Shown in pieces: positions 6,652 through 13,860 of a stretch of 24,826 nt of DNA (positions are counted from its first letter, which is position 1; every line of letters starts with the position of its first letter). Source of the DNA: a virus; IMG/VR virus record IMGVR_UViG_3300030102_003002, positions 1 through 24,826 of that record; one strand, given 5' to 3'. A program made the translations under genes and the position numbers. The notes under the pieces were generated by a model. That model ran no database searches, was not told where the DNA came from, and worked only from the letters and a program-made list of their open reading frames with translations.

Positions 6652-6862
6652 CTTCATCTTCTTTCACTAGGTATGAAGAACGTAAGTTAGACCAGTCCCT
6701 TTCTATGAAAGGTTGCTTGTGTCCTTTGTGTTTCATCTCGTTGTACACGTATTCTTCGAAGCCTTCGAGAGATGGTTTGGTACCATTGTCTTCACAATGT
6801 TGTACATATTCATGGGGCTCAAAGTATACTGTTGCCTTGAGAGGGATTAAGTTGATAGCCAT
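6644..6862 (-). CDS. Small hypothetical protein (72 aa)
   Basis: A 72-residue soluble protein (MAINLIPLKATVYFEPHEYV...) with a strand, then helices and an acidic EDEDV end. The ATG lies within the last codons of the 26-aa membrane miniprotein, so the two are coupled; no separate Shine-Dalgarno is visible. Not recognised. Confidence 0.65.
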   Translation of the reverse strand: MAINLIPLKATVYFEPHEYVQHCEDNGTKPSLEGFEEYVYNEMKHKGHKQPFIERDWSNLRSSYLVKEDEDV

Positions 6863-6927
6863 TTTGATAATAGATAGAAGTAATAGAAAACTGCCAAGAT
6901 ACAGGCAAGTGTCATTAAAGATTCCAT
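6847..6927 (-). CDS. 26-aa single-span membrane miniprotein
   Basis: The frame encodes MESLMTLACILAVFYYFYLL followed by a short polar basic end (SKWLST). Residues 4-20 form one hydrophobic, aromatic-rich span. It has an AAAGAGGA Shine-Dalgarno and starts immediately after the AcrVA2-like stop (TAAATG). Its stop lies within the start of the next gene. A membrane role is inferred from hydropathy only. A second 26-aa membrane miniprotein occurs at 13917-13997. Confidence 0.7.
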   Translation of the reverse strand: MESLMTLACILAVFYYFYLLSKWLST

Positions 6928-8055
6928 TTAAGTTTCCTCTTTAATTAAATCTACTTGCTTATGTCCTTTGATGAAAGTAGGTTTGAACCATTTCATAGTT
7001 CTTTGTTTCCTACCTGGCCCTTGCAGGATTGTATGCCAGTGTCCTCTTCTCCAGTGAGATTTCTTTGGACTACAGCCTTGAGGTTCACTGTTGTTTGTTT
7101 TGGATTCAACCACTCTGGTAGTAAAGTGTTCTCCAAGCCAATGCACGTTGGGTACATTGTTAATCTTTTCAGAACCAAAGCCTTTGTTATTGGTTGCTGT
7201 GTAGTTAGATGTAGGACTTTGGACAGTAATGATCTCAGGTTGCTGAGTCATAAGACAGAGTAAGTTAATTACAAAACGATATGGTCTATTTAAATCTTTT
7301 ATAAATTCATTTATTATTTCTTCTGCTTGTTCATGTTTTATAACTGGAACTCTACATTTCACATGACCTTTATTAGATAAAGAAGCTACACCTTTACCAA
7401 CAAATTCATCAGTGACAGCATGAGCATCATCTCTTGCGATTAAGTGAGACGATTTCATAACTTGAAAGTAATTATATTCTAATAAGTTTTTATGAAAATG
7501 TTCCCGTGTGTCACAGAACATACAGTGACCATCACCTTTAAAAGGTATGAAAAATTTTACAGGAATATCAAGACCTAAATTTGGTACCGCTCGTCTGTAA
7601 TACACATCAACTGTTATACCCTCACTATTCTGAGACATACTTATTGTGTGATATTTATCAAACTTTTTAGAGAATGTAACTTCAATTGAAGGTAGCACTT
7701 CGAGGTTGAGTTCCATATGTTCAGGTGGCTCTGTTTGTATTAAAGAGTTAGCTAGATCATCAGTGATGTAATAGGTAGGACAAAGAAAGCCTTTTCCAAA
7801 GCCTTGTCCTACATACTGACCACCACTCTTATTTTTAATAGCTGTATTTACAACTTCAGAATTGAATTGATACATAGACATCCCTTTCTCAATTAAAAGA
7901 GCTTGATGAGAAGGGTATCCATAGGGAGCTATTTCTTTATCGTAAAGAGTAATAGCTTCTTCTTTGGATAAATGATGTTCACTATTCTTAAGTTGTTTGT
8001 TTATTACTTCGACTATTCGGAGAAACAATTGTTTGTTCTTTGATAATGTTTTCAT
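6928..8055 (-). CDS. AcrVA2-like protein
   Basis: A 375-residue protein whose C-terminal third follows the anti-CRISPR AcrVA2 of Moraxella bovoculi as I recall it: a hydrophobic helix ending in a '..P-E/D-I' turn (INLLCLMTQQPEI, about 263-275), then a 'GE' strand (VHWLGEH, 304-310), then the signature SHWRRGHWHTILQGPGRKQR near residues 333-352 and WFKPTFIKG. AcrVA2 has HIRRGHWHGYWQGTGQ at the same place. AcrVA2 reduces Cas12a production by acting on its mRNA; most relatives in phages are untested. A GDGHCMFC...HFH segment at 175-188 could bind a metal and appears extra. The gene has a strong AAGGAG Shine-Dalgarno and ATGA overlap with the 85-aa gene. Superfamily membership is well supported; anti-CRISPR activity is not shown. 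Confidence 0.8.
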   Translation of the reverse strand: MKTLSKNKQLFLRIVEVINKQLKNSEHHLSKEEAITLYDKEIAPYGYPSHQALLIEKGMSMYQFNSEVVNTAIKNKSGGQYVGQGFGKGFLCPTYYITDDLANSLIQTEPPEHMELNLEVLPSIEVTFSKKFDKYHTISMSQNSEGITVDVYYRRAVPNLGLDIPVKFFIPFKGDGHCMFCDTREHFHKNLLEYNYFQVMKSSHLIARDDAHAVTDEFVGKGVASLSNKGHVKCRVPVIKHEQAEEIINEFIKDLNRPYRFVINLLCLMTQQPEIITVQSPTSNYTATNNKGFGSEKINNVPNVHWLGEHFTTRVVESKTNNSEPQGCSPKKSHWRRGHWHTILQGPGRKQRTMKWFKPTFIKGHKQVDLIKEET

Positions 8056-8309
8056 TTCTTAGACTCCTTTTCATTATCATCGCAAGTACAAAGAAGATTT
8101 AACTTTGATAGTTTATCTCTTAGTTCTTGGAAAGGTTTATCTCTTTTGATAACTTCTTCAGCTAAGAAGACTACTACTTCTTCCAATCTGTTGTCGTTGG
8201 TCAGCTCTGCACAAGTGTCTGATAATCGTATGATTGCAGTCCATCTTTCTTGACCAAGTTTTTCATAAGCTGATTTAAGTTCTTTAGCGTCTGGGTTTGG
8301 TTGTGTCAT
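8052..8309 (-). CDS. Small helical hypothetical protein (85 aa)
   Basis: An 85-residue, probably all-helical protein (MTQPNPDAKELKSAYEKLGQ... with a CTC near the end). AGAGG Shine-Dalgarno; ATGA overlaps with the 56-aa gene before it and the AcrVA2-like gene after it. Its coupling to the AcrVA2-like gene suggests joint expression. Not recognised. Confidence 0.75.
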   Translation of the reverse strand: MTQPNPDAKELKSAYEKLGQERWTAIIRLSDTCAELTNDNRLEEVVVFLAEEVIKRDKPFQELRDKLSKLNLLCTCDDNEKESKK

Positions 8310-8476
8310 TTGGATACCTCTGTTTTAATTAGATCGTCAATTTGTTTGTCGATATTCTCTTTGAGAAACTCAAGAGTTTTTATGTAGTCTTCTGGATAGA
8401 AACAGGTGATGTTTGCTTCATTGTGCATGGTTAATACTTTGAGTACGAACTCCAGTGTTGCTTGTGCTTTATCCAT
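8306..8476 (-). CDS. Small helical hypothetical protein (56 aa)
   Basis: MDKAQATLEFVLKVLTMHNE... is a two-helix protein with a hydrophobic first helix and a charged second (YIKTLEFLKENIDKQIDDLI). GGAGGA Shine-Dalgarno about 8 bases before ATG; start overlaps the preceding stop (TAATG) and the stop overlaps the next ATG. Not recognised. Confidence 0.75.
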   Translation of the reverse strand: MDKAQATLEFVLKVLTMHNEANITCFYPEDYIKTLEFLKENIDKQIDDLIKTEVSK

Positions 8477-8703
8477 TAGCATTCCTCCAGAGGTTGACCG
8501 CCTACTTCTTTATAGGCTTCTTCACACAAGGCTGAGTAATCTCCTTTAAGATCATGTTCATCATTCCAGTACAGATCAGTGCTGTAATGTATGGTGTGGT
8601 ATTTATCACAAGAGTTTAATACCTCTTGGTCATGACAATAAAATTCTTTTTCTGCTGATGTAAGATCATCAACACGTCTATATAAAAGTTGTTTAATTTT
8701 CAT
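8476..8703 (-). CDS. Small hypothetical protein (75 aa)
   Basis: A 75-residue protein (MKIKQLLYRRVDDLTSAEKE...) with several His, Tyr and Cys residues (FYCHDQEVLNSCDKYHTIHY), perhaps a small metal-binding or partner-binding fold. GAGG precedes the ATG, which follows the upstream stop directly (TAAATG). Not recognised. Confidence 0.7.
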   Translation of the reverse strand: MKIKQLLYRRVDDLTSAEKEFYCHDQEVLNSCDKYHTIHYSTDLYWNDEHDLKGDYSALCEEAYKEVGGQPLEEC

Positions 8704-8970
8704 TTAATAACCTCCTCTGTTATAGGCTTGCATGGCCTGGGTCTCCCTGAGACTTGGTCGTCTTGGATAAGACTTCTTCTGTTGGTTTAGATTCTTCAAT
8801 GCCTTTTGAGATTCGGCAATGATACCCAATTCCCATTCTGTTTCTTGTTTGATGTGCATGGCTAATTCGGGATTACCAGAACGTTTTTTCCATTTGTTCT
8901 GTAATGATTTAACTTCTCTTTCTCTTTCAGATAAGAGAGAATCGATGTATGCAATGAATTGTTTGTCCAT
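8704..8970 (-). CDS. Small coiled-coil hypothetical protein (88 aa)
   Basis: Highly charged helices (SLLSEREREVKSLQNKWKKR, ETEWELGIIAESQKALKNLN) suggest a coiled coil in the first 65 residues; the end is basic and Tyr/Gly-containing (RRPSLRETQAMQAYNRGGY). GAGGAAC Shine-Dalgarno; coupled by TAATG to the preceding 44-aa gene. Not recognised. Confidence 0.75.
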   Translation of the reverse strand: MDKQFIAYIDSLLSEREREVKSLQNKWKKRSGNPELAMHIKQETEWELGIIAESQKALKNLNQQKKSYPRRPSLRETQAMQAYNRGGY

Positions 8971-9104
8971 TAGTTTTGTTCCTCATACTTTTGTTTAATC
9001 ATTCCTATGGCTAGTTCATAAGAACAATCTTTATCAGACATATATTCATACTCTTTACCGAATAGAATAGCCATGATTTCGTCAACGAATTGTGATTGAT
9101 TCAT
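8970..9104 (-). CDS. Small acidic hypothetical protein (44 aa)
   Basis: MNQSQFVDEIMAILFGKEYE... ending MIKQKYEEQN; a helical acidic micro-protein. It has GAGAGG upstream and is joined by ATGA to the preceding gene and TAATG to the next. Not recognised. Confidence 0.65.
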   Translation of the reverse strand: MNQSQFVDEIMAILFGKEYEYMSDKDCSYELAIGMIKQKYEEQN

Positions 9105-9235
9105 TTGTTTGGTACCTCTCGGTTTTCTAGAATTGCTAATTGGTTTTGTAATTTAAGTTTGATAACTTTCTCATCAGCATGTGTGACTAAGAATAGAAGT
9201 TTTCGATACTCGTTTGGAGTTAGATTATTTTTCAT
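9101..9235 (-). CDS. Small basic hypothetical protein (44 aa)
   Basis: MKNNLTPNEYRKLLFLVTHA... is one long helix, probably a coiled coil (KVIKLKLQNQLAILENRE). GGAGGA Shine-Dalgarno lies inside the end of the PcfJ-like gene and the ATG overlaps its stop by four bases (ATGA). Not recognised. Confidence 0.7.
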   Translation of the reverse strand: MKNNLTPNEYRKLLFLVTHADEKVIKLKLQNQLAILENREVPNK

Positions 9236-11391
9236 TTGGATTCCTCCTCTGGTTGTAGTTGAGTTGTGATTAATTGCAGGGCACGTCCGATACCGTGCTC
9301 TACAAACTGTTTCTCTTCATCGTTCAATCTTTTGTTAGCTATGTCAGCTATCTGATCTACGAGAAGAGTGCCGTCACTTAGCTTGAGCTGAATGGTGAAC
9401 CTAGGTTTGTGGTCAACCATAGCCAAGACAATGAAGTAACGTTTCTGTTTAATGGAGTTTGCATAGCTGGAGTTACCGACGCAATTACGTACGGCTCTAC
9501 CCCAGTCAGCCAACTGGTGTGATGTTATTGGTTGGAAGAAGGTCATGACTGAATCTTCATGTTCATGCCAATCTATTAGTTCACCTCTTTCATCAGCAAA
9601 TGCCTCTTTCCATGTAACTTTGATGGGCTTGGCAAATAGATCCTGTGGCAAATTAAAGTTCTCATTGTTCTCTTTCCATTGCATTCCCATTACATGATCA
9701 TGCAGTTCAGTTAAACGCCAACGACGTGGAGAATCTAGCTTCCTTAGTTTTGGTTTAGGTTCTAATTTATCCCATCTTTCCATTACTTCATGCTGTGATC
9801 TGACAACAGATTCGAGCATATTTACAGTGTCTTTCCATTCTCTGAAATCCCAGACTTCTCTACTCATACGAGTTTCATAATCATAGTTACTGTACCTCCT
9901 GTCCTTTTCTGCTTCCATCTCTTCAGTACGTTGTTCACTGTATTTCTTTATAGCCTCTAGAAAAGTTTTTACAGGCATACGACCGAAGTATTCTCTTTTC
10001 TTGGAAGCAATCTCCATTACTATCTCTTCAGTATTGGCATAACGATAATAACCAATGTCATTCATGCGGGGTGGTACGCTCACAGTATAGAAGTATTGTT
10101 CATAACTCTGGAAATAATCAACAGGAGTATCTGGCCAGACATCCAATACATAGTCGATCCATCTAATCAGATGATGTACACGTTCAATGGGAGATGTAAC
10201 CCAATGCATGCTTTTGTTATCGGATTCTTCTAATCTTTTGTTGGCAGATTCAAGTGACTTGTGCAACATCTTTCTAAAGAAAGGTTGCTCTATCCAGCCA
10301 TCGGGTTTCCATAGAACATGACCGATGTTATGTCTGCGTTCATTAAGATTAAGAGGAACAGTATTGCTCAAACGGAACAGTAAAGACTTGAGACTTTCCA
10401 CATCCCATTTCTTTGTTGTTTTTAGACAGAGATAACCTTTGCGGTCAGCGTCATGAGCATGCGTCCAGTTAGCCTGTCTTTCCTCATAGTTCTTCTTGAT
10501 CACATAACCCAAGGTGTTCTGTTCAGGAAGAATACGATTAAACAATTCACTGTAAGAAGGATCACTGCTACGTCCATACTTTTCTGATTCGGGACTGACC
10601 CAGTGAGGTATGGTGCCAGCCAAGCATCTTCCCCAGTCTTTTAGCTCTGATTTCAAGTATCTTGACTTGTCATGCCAAGTTTCTATGCTTCTGTGATGGA
10701 ATATACCACTGGTCAGGTTGTAAGTATGTCCCTGTCCGATCATTTGTTTGGTTACATACACTGTCTTGTAACGCCACCAAGATCTATCTACTTTTATACG
10801 TTCACAATCATTCCAGCTGTAACCTGAGAATAGATTTGGGTCATCATTATCAACGTACTGTCGGTGGTATGGAACACAAAAGACTTTGCGATTTTCACCG
10901 TCAGCATACATCTCACATTCGAAACGAGTTCTGTTTGCTTTAGTTTCCTTGTAAGCAAAACTATAACCGTATACATATTTATTGCTATGTGGTATCCATA
11001 GACATGTCCACATGCCTTCGAAATGATACAGAAGTATTCTTCGCTGTATTCTCATCCCTGACGAATTGTGTATCAACTTATCAGACTTTTTAAATGTCAG
11101 AGGTTTACCGTTAGGGTATGCCGGATTACCATCTTTATCATTGGGAGGATACTGTGTATTTATATATCTTTGATTAAGATCACTGAAAGTGATTCTTTTA
11201 ATCAGCTCTTCTCTATTGAAATTCTTTGGCAGTACATCGTTCGGAATCAATTGTTCCAATGGAGGAAGACCAAGAGAAAAAGGTTTGGACTGTCGTCTGA
11301 TTACTCTTTTCTTCTCTGATTCTTTTGCACGACGCACCTGATCATAAGGTGTGAGTTTCTCTTTCAAGACACTCGGAAGTTGAAATTCCAT
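9232..11391 (-). CDS. PcfJ-like protein
   Basis: A 719-residue protein, the largest of the leftward arm. Its C-terminal region (about 624-705) carries the PcfJ-like signature: HQLADWGRAVRNCVGNSSYA, then YFIVLAMVDHKPRFTIQL and a GTLLVDQIADIANKRL block, with the conserved RNC-V-G Cys near 637. PcfJ was first named from an enterococcal conjugative plasmid, and homologs are common in phages; the function is unknown. The N-terminal part is polar and aromatic-rich with no recognised domain; it may be a separate module. There is no Shine-Dalgarno; a one-mismatch copy of the ATTCAATTCA decamer lies 14 bases upstream and a perfect hairpin further up. It heads the coupled run leading to the AcrVA2-like gene. 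Confidence 0.8.
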   Translation of the reverse strand: MEFQLPSVLKEKLTPYDQVRRAKESEKKRVIRRQSKPFSLGLPPLEQLIPNDVLPKNFNREELIKRITFSDLNQRYINTQYPPNDKDGNPAYPNGKPLTFKKSDKLIHNSSGMRIQRRILLYHFEGMWTCLWIPHSNKYVYGYSFAYKETKANRTRFECEMYADGENRKVFCVPYHRQYVDNDDPNLFSGYSWNDCERIKVDRSWWRYKTVYVTKQMIGQGHTYNLTSGIFHHRSIETWHDKSRYLKSELKDWGRCLAGTIPHWVSPESEKYGRSSDPSYSELFNRILPEQNTLGYVIKKNYEERQANWTHAHDADRKGYLCLKTTKKWDVESLKSLLFRLSNTVPLNLNERRHNIGHVLWKPDGWIEQPFFRKMLHKSLESANKRLEESDNKSMHWVTSPIERVHHLIRWIDYVLDVWPDTPVDYFQSYEQYFYTVSVPPRMNDIGYYRYANTEEIVMEIASKKREYFGRMPVKTFLEAIKKYSEQRTEEMEAEKDRRYSNYDYETRMSREVWDFREWKDTVNMLESVVRSQHEVMERWDKLEPKPKLRKLDSPRRWRLTELHDHVMGMQWKENNENFNLPQDLFAKPIKVTWKEAFADERGELIDWHEHEDSVMTFFQPITSHQLADWGRAVRNCVGNSSYANSIKQKRYFIVLAMVDHKPRFTIQLKLSDGTLLVDQIADIANKRLNDEEKQFVEHGIGRALQLITTQLQPEEESK

Positions 11392-11405
11392 GGCAAATTG
11401 TAAGT

Positions 11406-11415
11406 TGAGTTGAAT
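11406..11415 (-). promoter_or_regulatory. Leader decamer, one-mismatch copy (ATTCAACTCA)
   Basis: On the minus strand this reads ATTCAACTCA, 14 bases before the PcfJ-like start, one mismatch from the decamer seen before 4050, 13286 and 14182. Confidence 0.25.
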
Positions 11416-11418
11416 TAT

Positions 11419-11437
11419 CTGCGTGTAGGATACGCAG
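11419..11437. promoter_or_regulatory. Hairpin CTGCGT / ACGCAG in leader of PcfJ-like gene
   Basis: A perfect 6-bp stem with a 7-base loop sits in the 75-base gap between the 111-aa gene and the PcfJ-like gene. No T-run follows on the minus strand, so it is not a canonical terminator; it could be a leader structure, a processing site or an operator. Confidence 0.45.
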
Positions 11438-11466
11438 CCCCCATAAGATAAAAACTATCTACACAC

Positions 11467-11802
11467 TCAAAGTTTCTCTTCCTTAAACATGATACCAGGA
11501 GAGACCTCTTCGTAACCTTCTTTCAAAAGGTCAGGTTTACGATTACGTTTGGGCATCTCCACAGGCAACAAGCGATGTTGCATATGTCTGGTACCGGATG
11601 CGGAACCTGAGTCATCCCATTTCACAGAATAATAATAGTCGACTCTGCCATTGGCTTGAGTACGTTTGTCAACAGATTCGACGATACCGTAACGTGGTTT
11701 GTAAGACTTATTCAGCATACGTTCCTGTGGTATGCTTGGAGTCTTCTTGAGTACACGGTCACCTATCTGGTAACGTTGACCAACTTTCTTGTAATTAGGC
11801 AT
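11467..11802 (-). CDS. Hypothetical protein with SH3/KOW-like barrel (111 aa)
   Basis: A 111-residue basic protein. YQIGDRVLKKTP near the start, then YGIVESVDKRTQANGRVDYY and SVKWDDSG...HMQHRLLPV, has the 'GDRV..G.V......Y.VKWDDG...h...L' rhythm of small SH3, Tudor or KOW-type barrels. The match is to the fold pattern only. Start chosen at MPNYKKVGQRY, inside the end of the 100-aa gene and about 12 bases after an AAGGAGG Shine-Dalgarno. Its function may be nucleic-acid or protein binding. Confidence 0.7.
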   Translation of the reverse strand: MPNYKKVGQRYQIGDRVLKKTPSIPQERMLNKSYKPRYGIVESVDKRTQANGRVDYYYSVKWDDSGSASGTRHMQHRLLPVEMPKRNRKPDLLKEGYEEVSPGIMFKEEKL

Positions 11803-12097
11803 CAGGTTTCTTTTCCTCCTTTGGTTCTGTTTTAGGTTTAGATGGTTCTTTGCTGTGCAAAGTGTATTGTTTTGACAGGCCAGTACCGGATACAGATGTA
11901 AGACCCTGCACTGTCTGTTTGTGTAGGTTGTAGTTGATATTGCTCTGCAGCTTGCCAAGTTTACCTTGAGCTGTAATAGATTCAATACCATGACTCATAG
12001 AAAGATTGACTTTGACATCACCCAGTCCGAATGGAAGTTTGATGATGGGTACTCTTTTCTTGAATCGAAAACCTTTAGTAGGTCTGTCTTTAGCCAT
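11795..12097 (-). CDS. Hypothetical basic protein (100 aa)
   Basis: MAKDRPTKGFRFKKRVPIIK is followed by beta-like alternating segments (GDVKVNLSMSHGIESITAQG, LQSNINYNLHKQTVQGLTSV) and a Lys/Pro/Glu-rich disordered tail. The whole looks like a small beta protein with flexible ends. AGAGGA Shine-Dalgarno; overlaps both neighbours by 8 bases. Not recognised. Confidence 0.7.
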   Translation of the reverse strand: MAKDRPTKGFRFKKRVPIIKLPFGLGDVKVNLSMSHGIESITAQGKLGKLQSNINYNLHKQTVQGLTSVSGTGLSKQYTLHSKEPSKPKTEPKEEKKPDA

Positions 12098-12341
12098 TAG
12101 GTTCCTCTGGTTTGTGGTCATCAGGCAGGAGGTTGTCTGTAAGAGATGATAGGTCTACGCCGTCGGGTAAGTTGTCCATCTGGAACAACTCCCCCGTCTT
12201 CTCGTCATAGTATCCTCCTACAAACCCCATTCCTTTCTGATCCGCAAACTCTTTCATCTTGGCAACCAGCTGCATCCTCTTTAGCCTGTTGTGATCAATG
12301 GCATCGGGTATGCGTGGCTTGTTGTCTTTGCCTTTAGTCAT
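12090..12341 (-). CDS. Hypothetical protein (83 aa)
   Basis: MTKGKDNKPRIPDAIDHNRL starts an 83-residue protein with a helical basic segment, a GMGFVGGYYDEKTGELFQM hairpin and an acidic end (DDHKPEEPNG). AGAGG Shine-Dalgarno; overlaps the 56-aa gene's stop by 8 bases. Not recognised. Confidence 0.7.
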   Translation of the reverse strand: MTKGKDNKPRIPDAIDHNRLKRMQLVAKMKEFADQKGMGFVGGYYDEKTGELFQMDNLPDGVDLSSLTDNLLPDDHKPEEPNG

Positions 12342-12504
12342 TGGGTTTACCTCTGGGTTGTTGTAAGCGTTTAAATTTGAATTCGTTGGTGATACCAGGT
12401 GCTAGTACAATGCTGACGACTACAGCATCATCTTTGATAAACACACTGGTATGACTTGGATTTGAGAAATCGTATTGCTGAGGTTCAGACTTTGTATCCT
12501 TCAT
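12334..12504 (-). CDS. Small hypothetical protein (56 aa)
   Basis: MKDTKSEPQQYDFSNPSHTS then VFIKDDAVVVSIVLAPGITN, a likely beta hairpin protein, ending basic. Its stop overlaps the next ATG (AATGACTAA), which supports it; no Shine-Dalgarno is visible, and an AT-rich stretch precedes it. Not recognised. Confidence 0.6.
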   Translation of the reverse strand: MKDTKSEPQQYDFSNPSHTSVFIKDDAVVVSIVLAPGITNEFKFKRLQQPRGKPND

Positions 12505-12565
12505 TAATTATAAAAAACAATAGGAGAATAGTACAGAGAAAATTCAGTGATTTCTACCTATGTTT

Positions 12566-12790
12566 TCATATGGAAGTAAAAGATTTCCTTTCGTAATAAT
12601 CAGTCATTTTATCCTTGAAGTCTTTCACCGAGACACACGAAGAAACCAACACGAAATCCATGGTGACCCATGAATTACCTCTGAGTTTTTGATACTCAAG
12701 AGTGTAAGGTTTCTTACTGGGTACATGCATTACTCTGTCGGGTGTGTTATTTTCCCGAGGGTAATACCAAGGTCGAATAGTAGGTGCCAT
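12566..12790 (-). CDS. Small hypothetical protein (74 aa)
   Basis: MAPTIRPWYYPRENNTPDRV then LEYQKLRGNSWVTMDFVLVS and a helical, charged end. The ATG is chosen because the codons upstream read as a non-conserved hydrophobic leader that overlaps no ribosome site. Start spacing is poor for a Shine-Dalgarno. Not recognised. Confidence 0.55.
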   Translation of the reverse strand: MAPTIRPWYYPRENNTPDRVMHVPSKKPYTLEYQKLRGNSWVTMDFVLVSSCVSVKDFKDKMTDYYERKSFTSI

Positions 12791-12863
12791 AAAAATGTAT
12801 GTAGTTTGAATAAGAAACTGGGACTTACAGATGATGTTTGGGGTCATCATCCTGCCCAGTGTA

Positions 12864-13286
12864 TTACCACCAAGAGGTGTAGATAACTTTGTAACCTTTG
12901 CTTAGAGCTTTCTCTGCTCTGTCACAGAATTCGATATCGGTTTCTCTGTAGTATTCATCTGCATTATCACCGAAGAAAAATCCTGTGGTGTCACCATGTC
13001 CACCGTTAAGAGATCTGTTGTTGATATCTAAACGCAAGCGTTGAATATCTTCTAGAGTTAGTTCTACCTCTTCATTGTTGAATGGATCAGCTAGATAGGT
13101 TTGATTGCTGTAACCCTCTCCGGTTTTTGGATCAGGATTCTTGGAGTCACCATACTGTTTAGTTCTCCACAGGCGTTCCATCCATCCCTGTAGGTTGGGA
13201 TGTTTACGCCATGACACGAGTGGTTCATCTGACTCATCGTTTTTAGCAGCAGCAGGTCTGCTGTAAGTCATTTGATCTAGTCCCAT
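12864..13286 (-). CDS. Phage MGLD-family protein
   Basis: A 140-residue protein of a widespread but uncharacterised phage type: MGLD at the very start, WRKHPNLQGWMERLW at 26-40, a central Leu/Asp-rich helix (LTLEDIQRLRLDI), TGFFFGDNADEYY at 101-113 and an aromatic end YTSWW. Homologs usually keep the MGLD start, the 'RKH...W' box, the 'FFFG' box and the Trp-terminated C-terminus. Function unknown. The exact decamer ATTCAATTCA lies 11 bases upstream on the minus strand, with no Shine-Dalgarno. It follows a hairpin after the OB-fold gene. Confidence 0.8.
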   Translation of the reverse strand: MGLDQMTYSRPAAAKNDESDEPLVSWRKHPNLQGWMERLWRTKQYGDSKNPDPKTGEGYSNQTYLADPFNNEEVELTLEDIQRLRLDINNRSLNGGHGDTTGFFFGDNADEYYRETDIEFCDRAEKALSKGYKVIYTSWW

Positions 13287-13297
13287 AATCTTAGTAA

Positions 13298-13307
13298 TGA
13301 ATTGAAT
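13298..13307 (-). promoter_or_regulatory. Repeated leader decamer ATTCAATTCA
   Basis: Exact copy of the decamer, 11 bases before the MGLD-family start. See the copies at 4061 and 14196. Confidence 0.35.
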
Positions 13308-13349
13308 AATGACCTGGCATCATCAGGGCAGGGCGGTCAGTTCCTACCG

Positions 13350-13365
13350 ACTCCCCGAAGGGAGT
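13350..13365. terminator. Hairpin with UUCG tetraloop after OB-fold gene
   Basis: On the minus strand ACTCCC-TTCG-GGGAGT forms a 6-bp stem with a stable UUCG tetraloop, 9 bases past the end of the OB-fold gene. No U-tract follows, so it may act as an mRNA 3'-end stabiliser or a weak terminator. A second shorter stem (CGGT/ACCG) follows. Confidence 0.55.
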
Positions 13366-13373
13366 TTCGCCAG

Positions 13374-13814
13374 TTACTTGGCAGCTTCTAACTCAGCTTG
13401 CTCGAGAGCTTCTTCTTGTTCGATTTCAGCTCTTAACTCTTCAAGCTCAGTTTCAGATAGCTTTGGTGGTGCAACTTGTGCAGGCTTAGTAGATACACGC
13501 TCGGTGTAAGCATAATTGAGTTTGATCTCAGGGTGCTTACGTGTTTTGTTCACACCATCTTGGGTGTAATGAGAGCTAATACCTTCTGGACTGAGGTCAA
13601 TGTCACCATGAACAACTACACGTAAGCCAGTAAGGTTGTCTCCATTTTGGACAGCCTTGAGCATACCGTTGTTGTCGGTGTATTTGACACGGATACTGTT
13701 CTTCTTGCTGTCTTCGCAAGCGACAGTAACAGCAAGGAAGGTATCGTACTTGTCTTTAACACCATCGACGACTTTGACATTGATGATGTTGCCAGTAATA
13801 GTAGCTTTCTGCAT
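13374..13814 (-). CDS. OB-fold ssDNA-binding-like protein with acidic tail
   Basis: A 146-residue protein. The first 105 residues alternate as beta strands (QKATITGNIINVKVV, YDTFLAVTVACEDSKKNSIR, LRVVVHGDIDLSP, HPEIKLNYAYTERV) in an OB-fold-like order. Residues 115-146 form a strongly acidic Glu-rich tail (ETELEELRAEIEQEEALEQA), the hallmark of ssDNA-binding proteins that recruit partners, as in T7 gp2.5. It is distinct from the SSB-like fragment at the window start, so two OB proteins may be encoded. A single ATG start is clear, no Shine-Dalgarno. Function is inferred. Confidence 0.6.
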   Translation of the reverse strand: MQKATITGNIINVKVVDGVKDKYDTFLAVTVACEDSKKNSIRVKYTDNNGMLKAVQNGDNLTGLRVVVHGDIDLSPEGISSHYTQDGVNKTRKHPEIKLNYAYTERVSTKPAQVAPPKLSETELEELRAEIEQEEALEQAELEAAK

Positions 13815-13860
13815 TTGAATTACAGTTGATTAGGTGGTGCCCATCTCCACGGGGGGCAAG

